From Peromyscus leucopus (lineage: Eukaryota; Chordata; Mammalia; Rodentia; Cricetidae): 64,000 nt of DNA. The translations under genes and the position numbers were made by a program. The stretch lies in NCBI RefSeq assembly GCF_004664715.2, contig NC_051063.1:66669518-66733517 (forward strand), given 5' to 3'. Shown piece after piece: positions 1 through 10,240 of the stretch; positions within the stretch are counted from its first letter, which is position 1; each line of letters opens with the position of its first letter. Below the pieces are notes generated by a model, which did not search any database, was not told where the DNA came from, and worked only from the letters and a program-made list of their open reading frames with translations.

Positions 1-574
1 CCTCAACTGTTCCTTTGGAATGGGGCTGGATTCAGTTGGCCATTGTTTTGTGTACGTGTCTAGTTGATCTTTCTAAAGGTTATTATAGTTATTTTGATAT
101 GAGGTCATATAAACCTCATCAATCAAGCTCTCGGCTTTTTTCCTTGTTTTGTTTTTCCCTATTTCTTTTACTCTTACTTCTCTGTGATACACACACAATG
201 TTTAATTCCTAAAAATTTGCATTTTTCTAGAGATATTTCAGCCTTTGAGTTTTCCATAATTTGCTCATTTAAAAAAATGTACTTTATACTTTGCAACCTC
301 TTTCATTTATTGAGAATTTTATGCCCCAGAAAAATTGTTTGTTCTCATGGTGTGCTAACCCTCACTCACAGCATCCAGCATCTGCATCTCCCAGCATCAC
401 AATTATCTCTTGAAATCAGCCATATCGGAAATACTGACAGCATGGGGATTGCCCAACACTGCACGTCATAACTGGGGACAGTGATCTGAAGAGCTGGCAG
501 CCGAGCGGTTCTCTTAATGCCATGGTTTCTCTTTCTGAGTGCCCCATGTCCGTTGATGCAATGATTAGTACTGA
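1..574. other. Unassigned AT-rich DNA
   Basis: No gene, SINE or LTR could be recognised here. Open frames are short (95 codons or fewer) and show no domain or signal. The stretch ends where an LTR-like repeat begins. Confidence 0.4.
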
Positions 575-886
575 TTATCAGTTTGACAGGATATTAATCA
601 CCTAGGAGACAGGCTTCCGGGCATGCCTGGGAGGGATGATCTTGATTAGGCTAACTGAGATGGGAAGACACCCAGGCTTGGATCCTGGAGTGCATATAAA
701 AAAGAAAAGAAGCCTAACACCAGCAACCATCATCCTCTCCTTCCCTATTGAGGATGCAACTAGGTTGCCTGTCTCAAGTCCTTGCTGCTGTGATGGACTG
801 TACTCTGGAGTTGGGAGCCAGATAAACCCTTTGTCCCTCCAGCTTCTTTGCTAGGGCATTTGATCACAGCCACTAGACATTTGGCT
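575..886 (+). mobile_element. MaLR-like LTR
   Basis: The block has the layout of a rodent ERVL/MaLR-type LTR. It opens with a gacagg...cacctaggagacagg segment. Mid-element it reads gagatgggaagacaccc, then a TATA-like gcatataaaa. Near the end come gagccagataaaccc (degenerate poly(A) signal) and ggcatttgatcacagccac. Both edges are estimates because no target-site duplication was found. Non-coding. Confidence 0.5.
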
Positions 887-916
887 AGTGCTGCATCTGG
901 ATATACACGCATCCTT

Positions 917-1285
917 TGTTATATTTCTTGTCACTGCAACCAAATACTGGACACAGGCAACTTAGGAGGGAAGGGTTTGTTTTGGTTCACACTTTGAAGG
1001 GCACAGCTTGGGGGGGGGAGTATTTGCTTTGCTTCGCAGTTCAAGGGGACAGAGCTCACCGTGGCGGGGGAGCGTGTGATTGGGACTCTTCACAGCTCTA
1101 CAAATCAGAAAACAGAGAGAAGATAGGACATAAGCAGACCTACAAGACCTTAAGACCTGTCTCCCGGCTTCTTCCCGCAAAGCTCCATTTCCTGAAGGTT
1201 CTACAGTCTCTCAGAACAATGTTCCTGGCTGGGGCGCATGAGCCTGTGTGGGATATTCCAACATCCAAAGATAACACATCAAAAT
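917..1285 (-). mobile_element. MaLR LTR, antisense
   Basis: The left edge (tttcttgtcactgcaacc) is the reverse complement of the 3' end shared by the MaLR LTRs elsewhere in this window. The right edge (agcctgtgtgggatattcc) corresponds to their 5' portion. The middle carries the gggaagggtttgttttggttcac segment expected when such an LTR lies on the minus strand. It is heavily diverged, with no internal region and no duplication visible. Confidence 0.5.
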
Positions 1286-1405
1286 AAGTCTGTAGATGAT
1301 CCCTGCCCCTCTCCAGACCTACAGCCCATAGGCCACCCTTTCCTTATTTGTGACTATTTTCCTTGGAGAAGCGAGGCTCCCATTGCCCTCTTCCCTTGTA
1401 TACTT

Positions 1406-1408
<3 letters not shown>

Positions 1409-1460
<52 letters not shown>
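1409..1460. repeat. (CA)26 microsatellite
   Basis: An uninterrupted CA run of 52 bases inside otherwise unassigned DNA (1286-1784). Frames that encode poly-His/Thr or poly-Val/Cys across it are artefacts of the dinucleotide. Confidence 0.97.
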
Positions 1461-1463
<3 letters not shown>

Positions 1464-1784
1464 AGCCTGTCAACTGGTTTGGAATTCTTAAAACGCCCCC
1501 TGTGAGAATGGAGTTTGCCCACTGGAATCCAGTGTTAAATTATAGTTCCTGTTTTTGGCCTAACTGTGTCTTATACCCAAATTAGAAAGACTGTATTTTG
1601 TCTCTCCCCCCTCAGCATGGATCTGCCTCTTCTGTGCAGTGACACATTTGTCACCATGTCTACAGTAACCCTCAGTACAGGAGTTACAGCTCTAACCTGA
1701 GTGTGGTCAAGCTCCTTGTCTATCCTTCACAGCCGTATGGATTTTGAAATGAACAAAAATAGTAACCATTTTTTGTTCTTCATT

Positions 1785-2050
1785 CTTTTGTGCACATGTG
1801 TTGCATATATGAAGGTGAACAGGTGTGTGCACACATGTGTGCATGCATGAGAAAACCAGAGATTAATGTTGGCTGTTTTCACCTTATTTTTGAGACAGGG
1901 TCTCTCACTGGTTTGACTAGACTAATTGGCCAGCATCCTCCCAAGGTGAGCCTGTGTTTGCCTCGCCAGTGCTGGGTGTCCCCCACTGTGACTGCCTTTT
2001 CACGTGGGTTCTGGGGATCCAGACTTGGGCATGACCCCAAGCCATCTCCT
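1785..2050 (-). mobile_element. B4A-type SINE, antisense
   Basis: Reads as the complement of a B4A SINE. A TG-rich tail comes first, then gagacagggtctctcactgg, a degraded body, and the tRNA/ID-derived head ending near ccccaagccatctcc. B4 elements fuse an ID-like head to a B1-like body and are confined to rodents. It abuts the LTR that follows. Confidence 0.6.
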
Positions 2051-2545
2051 TGTTATGCCCAGATTGTGACCCCAAAGAGACCACCAAAGACCTTGGATGT
2101 CCAGAATGCAACAGCAAGGTTTATTCTGTAGATACAAGTCTAGACAGGGAACTCATTCCTACACCCAATACAGTGAGGCAGGGAGGAGTTGCTCTTTCTT
2201 TGTGTGGCTAGCTTTTTAAAGGCAAAAACCACAAGCCCTTCAGGGGGTTGGGGGAGTTTGCATGGGTGCAACTCGGATTGGTTTACTTATATCTCTGTTC
2301 TCTTTTAATTGGGTGAGAGTATGTAACCTCTGAATTTACTGGTTGGTGGTTACAATTATCACTTTGGGGGCAGTCCATCACAAGTCCCAGACTTTGTCCT
2401 TGAGCCGCCATGGGGGCTGGCTGGCCAAACACGTACTGACTGTGGGGGCTGGCTCAGTGGTCCAGGCTCTGTCCTTGAGCTGCCATGGGGGCTGGCTGGC
2501 CTGGCACGTCATGCACATAACTCTAAGTTAGTGAGGGGCCCCAGA
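2051..2545 (-). mobile_element. Endogenous retrovirus LTR, antisense
   Basis: On the minus strand this has a poly(A) signal (complement of ggtttattctg near 2121) followed by a GC-rich U3 containing a direct repeat. The segment gtccttgagc-gccatggggg-ctggctggcc occurs at about 2395 and again at about 2470, 75 bp apart, as U3 enhancer repeats often do. It resembles rodent ERV2 LTRs. I could not match flanking duplications, so both edges are approximate and the element could run past 2600. Confidence 0.55.
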
Positions 2546-2789
2546 CAGTAAACATCTGGCTGAACTTTGAGCAGTCAGAGTACATGCCAAAAGAGAGCTA
2601 CTGCAAGGACTATGTCTTTTGTTCATGGCCCTCCCAGAAACTGCTTGCTCAAGTCTCAGGAAACTGAAACTGAGGCCTGATCTCTGTGAGAAGATTGAGC
2701 AGCCTGTTATGGCATCTGCTTGGTCCTTTCATCCTCAGCTCCTGTTCTTCATTCCCTACAGCACATCCAGTTTTGTATTTCTTGGCATT

Positions 2790-3250
2790 CCCTTTGCTCT
2801 GAATAGCTTACATCAGCATTTTTTAATCAAAAGGATGCCTCACGGCAAATTATCAAAAAATATTTATATTACTTTAATTCTGAAAGAATGCTTTCACTGT
2901 AGAATTCTGGATGTAGCTTATTCTCAAGACTGAGTGTTTACTATGTTCCCCTTTGGCGCTTTGGAGATGCTATGTCCCTTGTTCCTGCTGCATTTCCTGG
3001 TCATCAGGAAAGTAATGTGTACTATCCCATCCCCACCCCATTTGCTGTGGACATTTGCTTGTTACTTGGAGTTTGCAGCAGGTTGGTAATGAGTGTAGCC
3101 TGCCTGCTTTGTTTTCCTGTTGTCCACTGCGCATCTTTCCGGTTTGCATCCGCTACAGAATATTTAGACATTAACTCTTCAAACAGTTTTCACTCCCAGT
3201 CTCTCTTCTCTTTTCTCCTGACAGTCCCAGTTCATGTATATTGAGCTTTT
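2790..3250 (-). mobile_element. Old L1 fragment, antisense
   Basis: Sequence such as tgtagaattctggatg followed by ctttggagatgctatgtcc and tggtcatcagg follows a widely dispersed mammalian L1 segment in reverse orientation. It is badly decayed and has no coding capacity. It probably belongs to the same old insertion as 4560-4770, with B3 SINEs inserted between. Confidence 0.5.
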
Positions 3251-3305
3251 TCATAGACTCCAGCAAACCACGTAGGCTTTGTGTTTCTAAAAGATTTTAA
3301 ATATA

Positions 3306-3476
3306 GGGCTGGTGAAATAGTTTAGTGGGTAAATGCACTTGCCAATAAGCCAGACAGGAGGAGTTCACTTCCCATGACCCATGTAGTAGAAGGAGAAGAC
3401 CAGTTCCTCCAAGTCCTCTGACCTCCACAAGGGTGCTGTTGTATGACCCGCCCTCACAAATAAATGTGTAATTTTA
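3306..3476 (+). mobile_element. B3 SINE
   Basis: Starts gggctggtgaaatagtttag (tRNA-derived promoter region). It continues through the B3 hallmark agaaggagaagaccag...tcctctgacctccac and ends in an A/T-rich tail with aataaatg. Pol III-transcribed families of this type are copied in trans by L1. Moderately diverged. Confidence 0.8.
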
Positions 3477-3605
3477 AAAATACATTAAAGACACACTCTA
3501 ATGTCTCTTGACAATTTCCATTAATATCAAGTTGCTTTGTTATTTCTTATATTCATTTGACCACTGTACCTATTTTATGAGTGTTTTCACTCAAAACTAA
3601 ATTAT

Positions 3606-3726
3606 TGGGCCTGCTACAAAAGCCTGGAGTTCTGGATTTGATCCCCAGAACCACAAGGAAGGAGAGAACCAATTCCCACCATCTGCCCTCTGATCCATGA
3701 GCACCATGGTGCGCACACGCGCGCGT

Positions 3727-3762
<36 letters not shown>

Positions 3763-3766
3763 TTTT
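3606..3766 (+). mobile_element. B3 SINE fragment with (CA)n tail
   Basis: Lacks the 5' head. It retains tggatttgatccccagaacc, aaggagagaaccaattccc and ctctgatccatgagc, then runs into a GCGC/CA microsatellite with pure CA at 3730-3760. Expansion of the CA-rich 3' part is common in B3 elements. Confidence 0.7.
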
Positions 3767-4559
3767 AAAAAACCAAATTGTTGAATACATAGACTTTCAT
3801 TCTTTTTGTTTCTATTTCTCTACTGAGGCTTTTTAATTCACTCCAGAGAGTTTATTTAATTAAAACTATGAACTATTTTATATTCAAAACTCAGGAGGGG
3901 CAATGTGGAAGGACGTACTGTTATGATTTAAATGTGAACTCATAGTTTGAACACTTGACTGCTGGCACTGTCTGGGAAGGGAGGGCATACCTGGACCCTT
4001 TGCCTTGAGTGATAAAAAAAAAAATGCTGCATGTATTTGGGGTGAATCAGAGAAGTCAGTAGACAGAGTTAGGACTCCCTTCTCTGCTTTCAACAGTTCA
4101 CTGCAGTGTGTGAAGTTCCACAGTGGCTTGTCTGGTTCCCCAGGCCAGCATGAGTGTAGGTTCCCACACGTGTTGTGTTGTCCTTTGCACACCACGTGGC
4201 TACACAGAGTCCAGGAGGAACCTTGGGATAGGACTGGCTTAAATAACAACAGCTTGTGCTGAGTCCAGAATTTGTAGAGGTTTCTTGAAAGAGTCTGTTA
4301 TCTACAGACCCCCGAGCCCCTCCCACAAAAGTGACAGCCCTCTGCACTTTGGAAAAGCGGCTTCCTTCTGCATAGAATCCTCAGCTGAGGGCTTTGCTCA
4401 GTGAACAAAAGCTCCCTTTGTCTTCTCTGGCACTTGTGTTGCTGAAGCAAGATGTGTGTGCATCTTTTTTGTTCCTCTTGCTCAATTACATAACATTCAT
4501 CAGTGCATCTCTTACACAAGATGCTTTACGATTTCTTCCCTGTAGCAATTTGATTGGGA

Positions 4560-4770
4560 TGTGGCCTGGCACGGCTTCCCTTACTTTCTTTCCAGCAGAG
4601 ATTTGTTCTTCAGTTTCTGTTCATAGGGTCTAGCAGATTTCAATATTTTTTCAGCTATCATTTCTTTAAACATTTTTCCACTTTCTTACTTCTCATTTTG
4701 AACCCTTTGCTCTTCTATCACAAATCCTGGTACTGCTCATCTTAGAGATTCATTATGTTGAGTTTCTCTG
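4560..4770 (-). mobile_element. Old L1 fragment, antisense
   Basis: The run tttcagctatcatttcttt followed by aaacatttttcc is the reverse-orientation equivalent of a conserved L1 segment (gccattatttcttcaaatat type). Neighbouring sequence from 3770 to 4560 is AT-rich and may be further decayed L1, but I cannot align it by eye. Confidence 0.45.
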
Positions 4771-4937
4771 GTTACACGGTTATCCCTTTGTGTCTAGGCA
4801 GCTCCTTTATGTACAGGTAACCTGACCACACCCTCATGTAAACCCTCTCTGGATTACTCATGGCACCTATCACAGTTTGAATGTTATGTGAACAATTCTT
4901 GTTGTAAGACAAAAACAACACATTTTATAACTTTTTA

Positions 4938-5118
4938 AAGTATTGGGGATTGAACCTGGGCCTCATCAAGCTAGGCAAATACTCTACTACTGAGCATCCT
5001 ATACCCTTTGTTTACTTTTATTTTAAGATGGAGGTCCTGTTAAGTTACACAGGAGGTCTCCCTGTCTCAGCTTCCTGAGTAGCTGGGATTATATGCCTGA
5101 GTCAATAGACTCAGTTTA
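4938..5118 (-). mobile_element. B4 / ID-B1 SINE, antisense
   Basis: The first half (tattggggattgaacctggg...ctctactactgagca) is the complement of an ID/tRNA-like head with its B box. The second half (tctccctgtctcagcttcctgagtag-ctgggatta) is the complement of a B1-like body. Confidence 0.7.
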
Positions 5119-5242
5119 AAAATGCTTTTTTTAGCCATGATGGGTTGAACCTCTGTATGCAGAACCCACAGCTGCATTCTCAGAGACATTTTATCTCTGT
5201 CTCTCTTTCTGTCTCCATCTCTCTCTGTCTCTCAAGCTCTCC

Positions 5243-5245
<3 letters not shown>

Positions 5246-5318
<73 letters not shown>

Positions 5319-5327
5319 TGTGTGTGT
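5246..5327. repeat. (CT)n(TG)n compound microsatellite
   Basis: About 55 bases of CT followed directly by about 27 bases of TG. Both are homopurine/homopyrimidine or Z-prone tracts. Open frames on either strand here are repeat artefacts. Confidence 0.97.
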
Positions 5328-6408
5328 ACTGTTTTATCTGAAATTTACCAGCTTTATCTGAAATTCCATGCTCCCTGGGCTGTTTGGACATTAGTAGCCA
5401 GAACTCATCCTGCTAGTAGGTTTTGTTTTGTTACCTATCTGCCTTACTGGGACTCTTAATGGATGCCAGGTACTGGGAACTGCTGTGTCTTTCACTTTAC
5501 ATGGGTTCTTACAGGCTCATCTGAAGTCTGTCTGTAGACTTTCTTAGAGTCCTCAGCTGACCTTCATCTGGGGTTACCTTAATCCAGCTTTTCAGGCTGC
5601 ATCTTCTGGAGACTCGTCCATGTGTTACACGTCTCTCCAAGCATGCTGCTGGGAATATAACTGACCCTAAAGTTTATTTGAGTAGAACTTGCAGATCTCT
5701 GTAGCTGTCTGGGGGTCATCATGGCCCACTCTGAGGGTCTTGGCCTCCAAAACTTTAGGCTCCATGTTTTGGAGTTGGAAAATTCCTGAGCATTGTTTAA
5801 GACTCACCTTTCTGCACCGCAGTCTGGAAGCTTCTTCTCCAGCGAGCTGTGTGATTGCATGACTAACCCAGTTTGTTTCCATCTTTTCCCATAACTCTGC
5901 CCCTGCGCTGTCTCTTGCTTCTGGTTGGAAATGGCTGTTTTAGGCACCATATTGCGTTTTCATCGTTCAAGGTGGGAGGCTCCTGCCTGAAGCAGCCTCC
6001 CTAAACAGCAGTTTTCACAGTGGAATGGAGAAGCAGCGGTTCTGGAAGCTTTCCCATGTCAGCATGACCAATCAGCGTGGCAAAGCCATGATGACACTGG
6101 GGGCCTGGTTGTCACTATTGGCAAATGGAGGTACAAATGGGGAATAGGGGCAGGCTACAAGGAGCCCCACTGCAGTGGATGGAGATGGCTCTGTGATCAT
6201 GTACTCATGGTGTTAGAGGCCTGGTCATAGATTTAGGAAGGAAAACAGAAAGTCAGACAGGCAGGGTTCTTCCCTGTTTGGTTTGCTGACAGGCCTGGAG
6301 TCCATGATGTTCATTTAACCATGAGCCTATGAGGTGCACAGATCTTAATTTCCTAGGACTGTTCTCTGTGAAAGGGCATTTTAAAAAATGTCTAATCCCT
6401 GACAAATT

Positions 6409-6410
<2 letters not shown>
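5328..6410. other. Unassigned DNA
   Basis: No repeat family or gene recognised. The sequence is of mixed base composition. Open frames are 71 codons or fewer and show no recognisable domain. Confidence 0.4.
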
Positions 6411-6455
<45 letters not shown>

Positions 6456-6558
6456 ATACATAGATACATAGATAGATACATAGATACATAGATAGATACA
6501 TAGATACATAGATAGATAGATAGATGGATGGATGGATGGATGGATGGATGGATGGATG

Positions 6559-6612
<54 letters not shown>

Positions 6613-6630
6613 CAGATAGATGATAGATAG
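6411..6630. repeat. (GATA)n/(GATG)n/(GATACATA) array
   Basis: About 220 bases of tetranucleotide repeats in blocks: GATA at 6411-6450, then GATACATA-type units to about 6510, GATG near 6523-6560, and GATA again to 6630. The minus-strand open frames of 96-134 codons across it encode only Ile-Tyr-Leu-Ser and His-Pro-Ser-Ile repeats. Confidence 0.97.
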
Positions 6631-6645
6631 AATCAGAAAGTATCC

Positions 6646-6868
6646 AGAGGAGGCCAAGGATATGGCTTAGTTGATAGTGCACTCACCCAACATGCATGAG
6701 GTTTTATGTTCCATCTTCAACACTATATAAACAAAGCATGGGGGCATATGCCAGTAATCCTAGTGCTCAGAGAGGTAAAGGCAGGAGAATCAGGAAGCTG
6801 AGGTCACCCTCAACTACATAAGAAATTAGAGGCCAGACTGAGCTACTGACTCTGTATCAAAAAGAAAA
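6646..6868 (+). mobile_element. B4 / ID-B1 SINE
   Basis: The ID-like head (atatggcttagttgatagtg...catgcatgaggttttatg) is followed by a B1-like body (gcatatgccagtaatcctag, aggtaaaggcaggagaatc, aggccagactgagctac) and an A-rich end. Contains degraded Pol III A and B boxes. Confidence 0.75.
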
Positions 6869-6890
6869 GAGCACATTAAGGCACACAGAG

Positions 6891-7003
6891 CAGCCAGGCA
6901 TAGTGGCACACACCTTTAATCCCAGCGCGAGAGAGGTAGAGGCAGACGGATCTCTGTGAGTTCTAGGACAGCCAGAAAGACATAAAGAGACCCTGTCTTT
7001 TTA
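6891..7003 (+). mobile_element. B1 SINE with internal deletion
   Basis: Clear 7SL-derived B1: agccaggcatagtggcac, acacctttaatcccagc, gaggcagacggatctctg, aggacagccagaaagac, agaccctgtc. The usual segment between the gagttc motif and the ggacagcc motif is missing, so the copy is shorter than the normal monomer. Confidence 0.88.
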
Positions 7004-7005
7004 TA

Positions 7006-7382
7006 TATACAGCTAAGAATGCATACTAATTCCCCCTTTTCTGCTCGCCCCTCCCTCCCTCTCTCTAGTCTTGTTCTTTCTCCCAGGCTCCCTTCTGCTT
7101 TCATGTCATGTGTATAAATGGTTTTATGTATCTGGGTGCAATTTAAGATCCACAAATGAAAGAGAGAATGCAATATTTGTCTTTTTGAGTCTGGCATGTT
7201 TCACTTAATATGATGATCCATTTCCTAGCAAATGACATGATTTCCTTCTTCTTTGTGACTGAATAAAAGAGCACTGTGTCTATGCGCTGCATTTCCTTTA
7301 TCCAAGCATCTGTTGACAGGCACCTAGACTGATTCCACAGCTTGTCTATTGTAAACAGCCCTGAAGTAAACATGGATGTGCA
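7006..7382 (-). mobile_element. L1 ORF2 3' end, antisense
   Basis: The minus strand encodes a decayed C-terminal part of L1 ORF2 (reverse transcriptase-endonuclease protein). Between about 7373 and 7143 a 76-codon frame remains open. It contains LWNQSRCLSTDAWIK and KKKEIMSFARKW, ending QKDKYCILSFICGS, which match the family's terminal region. The element is 5' truncated and cannot make an active protein. Confidence 0.78.
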
Positions 7383-7451
7383 CTATTCCCCGGTTTGCAG
7401 ACCCAGGGTCCTACAGGGACAGCTCTTACTTTCCAAATACTGTCTCCCCGT

Positions 7452-7828
7452 GTGGTGGTTTGAATGAGAATCCACACACACACACACACACACACAGTCT
7501 CAGGCATTTGAGTACTTGGTCCCCAGTTGGTGGTGCTGGTGCTGTTTAGATAAGTTTGGGAGGTGTGGCCTTGCTGGAGGAAGTGTGGCAGTTAAGTGTC
7601 TAAGCCTGGTGCCATTCCCATGCACCACCTCTGCTTCCTGCTTGCTGTTTGGGAGGTGAGCTCTTAACTTGCTTCTCCGGCCACGGTGCCCGCCTCCTGC
7701 CATGCTTCCCCACCATGGTGGTGATGGATTTTTTTTCTCCCTCCAGAACCTAAGTCCAAACGAGCCTTTCTGTAAGCTGTCTTGGTCATGGTGTTTTATC
7801 ATAGCAATGTATAAGTAACTAATATACC
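7452..7828 (+). mobile_element. MaLR LTR with (CA)n
   Basis: Opens gtggtggtttgaatgagaat. It contains gggaggtgtggccttgctgg and ends ttggtcatggtgttttatca...agcaatgtataagtaacta, the layout shared by all rodent MaLR LTRs in this window. A CA run at 7473-7496 interrupts the 5' portion. No internal region is attached, so it is a solo or orphan LTR. Confidence 0.75.
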
Positions 7829-10240
7829 CCTGGAAGAGTAGGTAGCTTTGTGAGTGAGTGACTAACTCCTTCCTAGCTAAGGCAGAGGGGAAGGAGACTG
7901 TGTAACATATTGTTGTCCAAAAAAGTAAAAATAAGCATAAAAAATATTAATAATCAGTTTGTGCTGTTCCTGAGAAAAGGTTGCTAGATTTGAAATTCCT
8001 TCAAAATAAAAAATTAAATATGAATAGACTATTAAAATGAAGTCCTAGGAACTGGGTTTGCCAGAGGTAAAGGCACACTTGATGTCCAGGTATTGAGGTA
8101 CTGTGTTATGGCCAGCTTCTGATCTTTCTGTCTTTCATTTGTCATGAACACATTGACTCAGTTTCCTCCCCAAACTGTCCGTCTTCATTCTCACAGTTCC
8201 CAAGCCTTGTGGGAGGCTGGCCACCTCTGCTGTGACAACTGGATATTGGATTTGATAAGGAGATCACCCGAGCAGACCCTGTGCCAGGTGAGACCTTGGC
8301 AACAGTGTGAGAACTGATCCTTCTAGGAAACATGACCTGCTCCCACAGATGTCTGAGACAGCGTGTAGAACCTGCTGCCTCGAGCTCCCAGTGGACCCTG
8401 GAAGATTGCTGCGTTCTCCGGAGCTCTTCATGAAGATGGCTTCCTCCTGAGTTTCTCCTCCCTTCCCTTGGAATCCGTGTCTCTTCACAGGTGGTGAAGT
8501 ACTGGCATGGCATTGTGAACCAGCCTGCTATTCAGAGAACGCCTGTCTCACTTGTCCTCAGTTCCAATCTTATTTAAAGAAGACTGTCTTCATCAATTGC
8601 CAAATGACTTGTGAATGCAGCTCTTTGTATTTTCAAACTCCAGTGGAACGTGGTGCCTGTGAAAGAAGTCAGAACCCACTGCAGTGATACTATCTGTGAA
8701 GAGCCAGGCATTTTATCCACCAAGTCAGACATGGAAGCAAGTGGTCACACATGTGAAGGACAGAACACTCTGGTACGGCTCTCTGTATATAAGAACAGGC
8801 AATCTGTCTGGCTTTGAGGCAGAGGATCATCCCAGGAACTTGGGAAGCCCAGCAGGTCCTGGGCTGATAGCAAAGACCTAGAAGAAACAGACCCCCTCAT
8901 GGGTCTCTGGAGAAAACTGATCTTTCTGGAAAGAACATGGGCTGTGAATGAAAGGAAGTGTTATCAAATGGGTCAGAGTGTGAGGAAGCCCACTGCCAAT
9001 ACACAGAGACACAGAACCCATGCTTCAGTTTGGGGGCAACTAAGAGGGAGCAAGATACACAGTGTCCCCTTGTCACTGAAGAGGCAGAGGCAGAGGATTC
9101 CAAGATCAATACTAGCCTAAGCTGCATAGAGAAACACTGCATTGAAAAATCACACACAGAGAGAAGGAATAATGGAAAGAGGAAAAGAAGTAGAGAGGAA
9201 GGAAGGGATGGAGGGCAGGAAGGAGGGAGAGAGGGCATGGAGGGAAGAAGGGAGGGAGGGAAAGAACTGGCAGCCCTCAGCATCCCACTTCTTTTCTATA
9301 CTCCCAGGGTTGCCACTAGACCAAGGGCTGCTCAGAAACTGCTTAACACAGCAGTGACATTGTCAACCCACAATCTCCGTCTGTTGCTGTTTGTACAGAT
9401 TGACCCCCCAGGTGGGCCTGTTTCCTGTTGTTCACAGTCTTTTGGAGGAGGTATGAGGCTTCCTAAAGTCTTAAATTTTTCATGCTGTACTGAGGAATGC
9501 TGGGCAGAAGATCACAAAAGCACCCACACCACTCATACTAGGAATAGAGAGAGAGGAGAGGGGAGGCTCAGCTTGGGAGGATTCACCAAGGCAGAGACCA
9601 TCCTGGCCCAGGAACAAGCCAGTCGATGGCCATGGCCTTCAGCTCTGAGAACATGGGGATGGTCATTAGATCACGGAAAGGCAGTGCCCCTGGACAGGCT
9701 CCCCTGGAGCTTCAGGGGGAAGGGGCAGAGAATGACAAAGGCTCAAGAGGGAACGGGGAGTGGACAGGGCGAGGGTGCTCACAACGCCAACTGTGGAAAA
9801 CCTGGGTTTTTATACAGACACTTGGGGAGGTAGTAAGGGCTTCAGTGTCACAAAACAGTTCCCTAGAAAACATTCCAACTCCGCCAAAGTACCACACACC
9901 CCTCAGAATGCAGGCCACCCATCTTAAAATCATCTGAGAGACCAAAAGCTCTTAGGTGAAATCTCCTGTGGACACACTTAGAAGTCAGTCAACAAGGAGA
10001 CCTTGTGGATAGAGTCAAGATCTAGAAGGCACTGGGCTTCTTATCAGAGGGTTGAGCTGTGCTAAGAGCATCAAGCATACATGCCTGCTGTCCACTAGGG
10101 GCAGCAGCATCCTCAGAGCCACACACAGTGGCCAGCTTCCCTCTGATCTCTGCAGCAAGGGCAGCAGCTTAGTGCTAGAGTGTAATATCCAGGATAAAAA
10201 GAGAGACACCATAGGGTCGTGAACAGGTTAGAAAAGCCCT
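7829..10240. other. Mostly unassigned DNA
   Basis: No gene could be recognised. A short SINE-like fragment (gaggcagaggcagaggattcc...gcctaagctgcatagag, about 9066-9152) precedes a purine-rich tract. The longest open frame (8958-9833, 291 codons, plus strand) runs through the SINE fragment and the tract. Its product is low-complexity Glu/Arg/Gly-rich in the middle and has no domain I can name. Confidence 0.4.
9155..9270. repeat. Purine-rich (GGAA/GGGA)n tract
   Basis: About 115 bases almost entirely A and G on the plus strand, built from GGAA, GGGA and GGAG variants without strict periodicity. Such polypurine tracts can adopt triplex structures. Confidence 0.85.

Noticed and set aside
2051..2720. 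Exact boundaries of the antisense LTR from a cccaga repeat (about 2058 and 2551)
   Set aside because: Using that repeat, the element would not start TG and end CA, so the match is probably coincidental.
6253..6682. Minus-strand frames rich in Ile-Tyr-Leu-Ser
   Set aside because: Produced by the GATA/GATG microsatellite.
8958..9833. 291-codon plus-strand open frame
   Set aside because: Runs through a SINE fragment and a GGAA/GGGA purine tract, giving a Glu/Arg/Gly-rich low-complexity product with no domain. Most likely chance.
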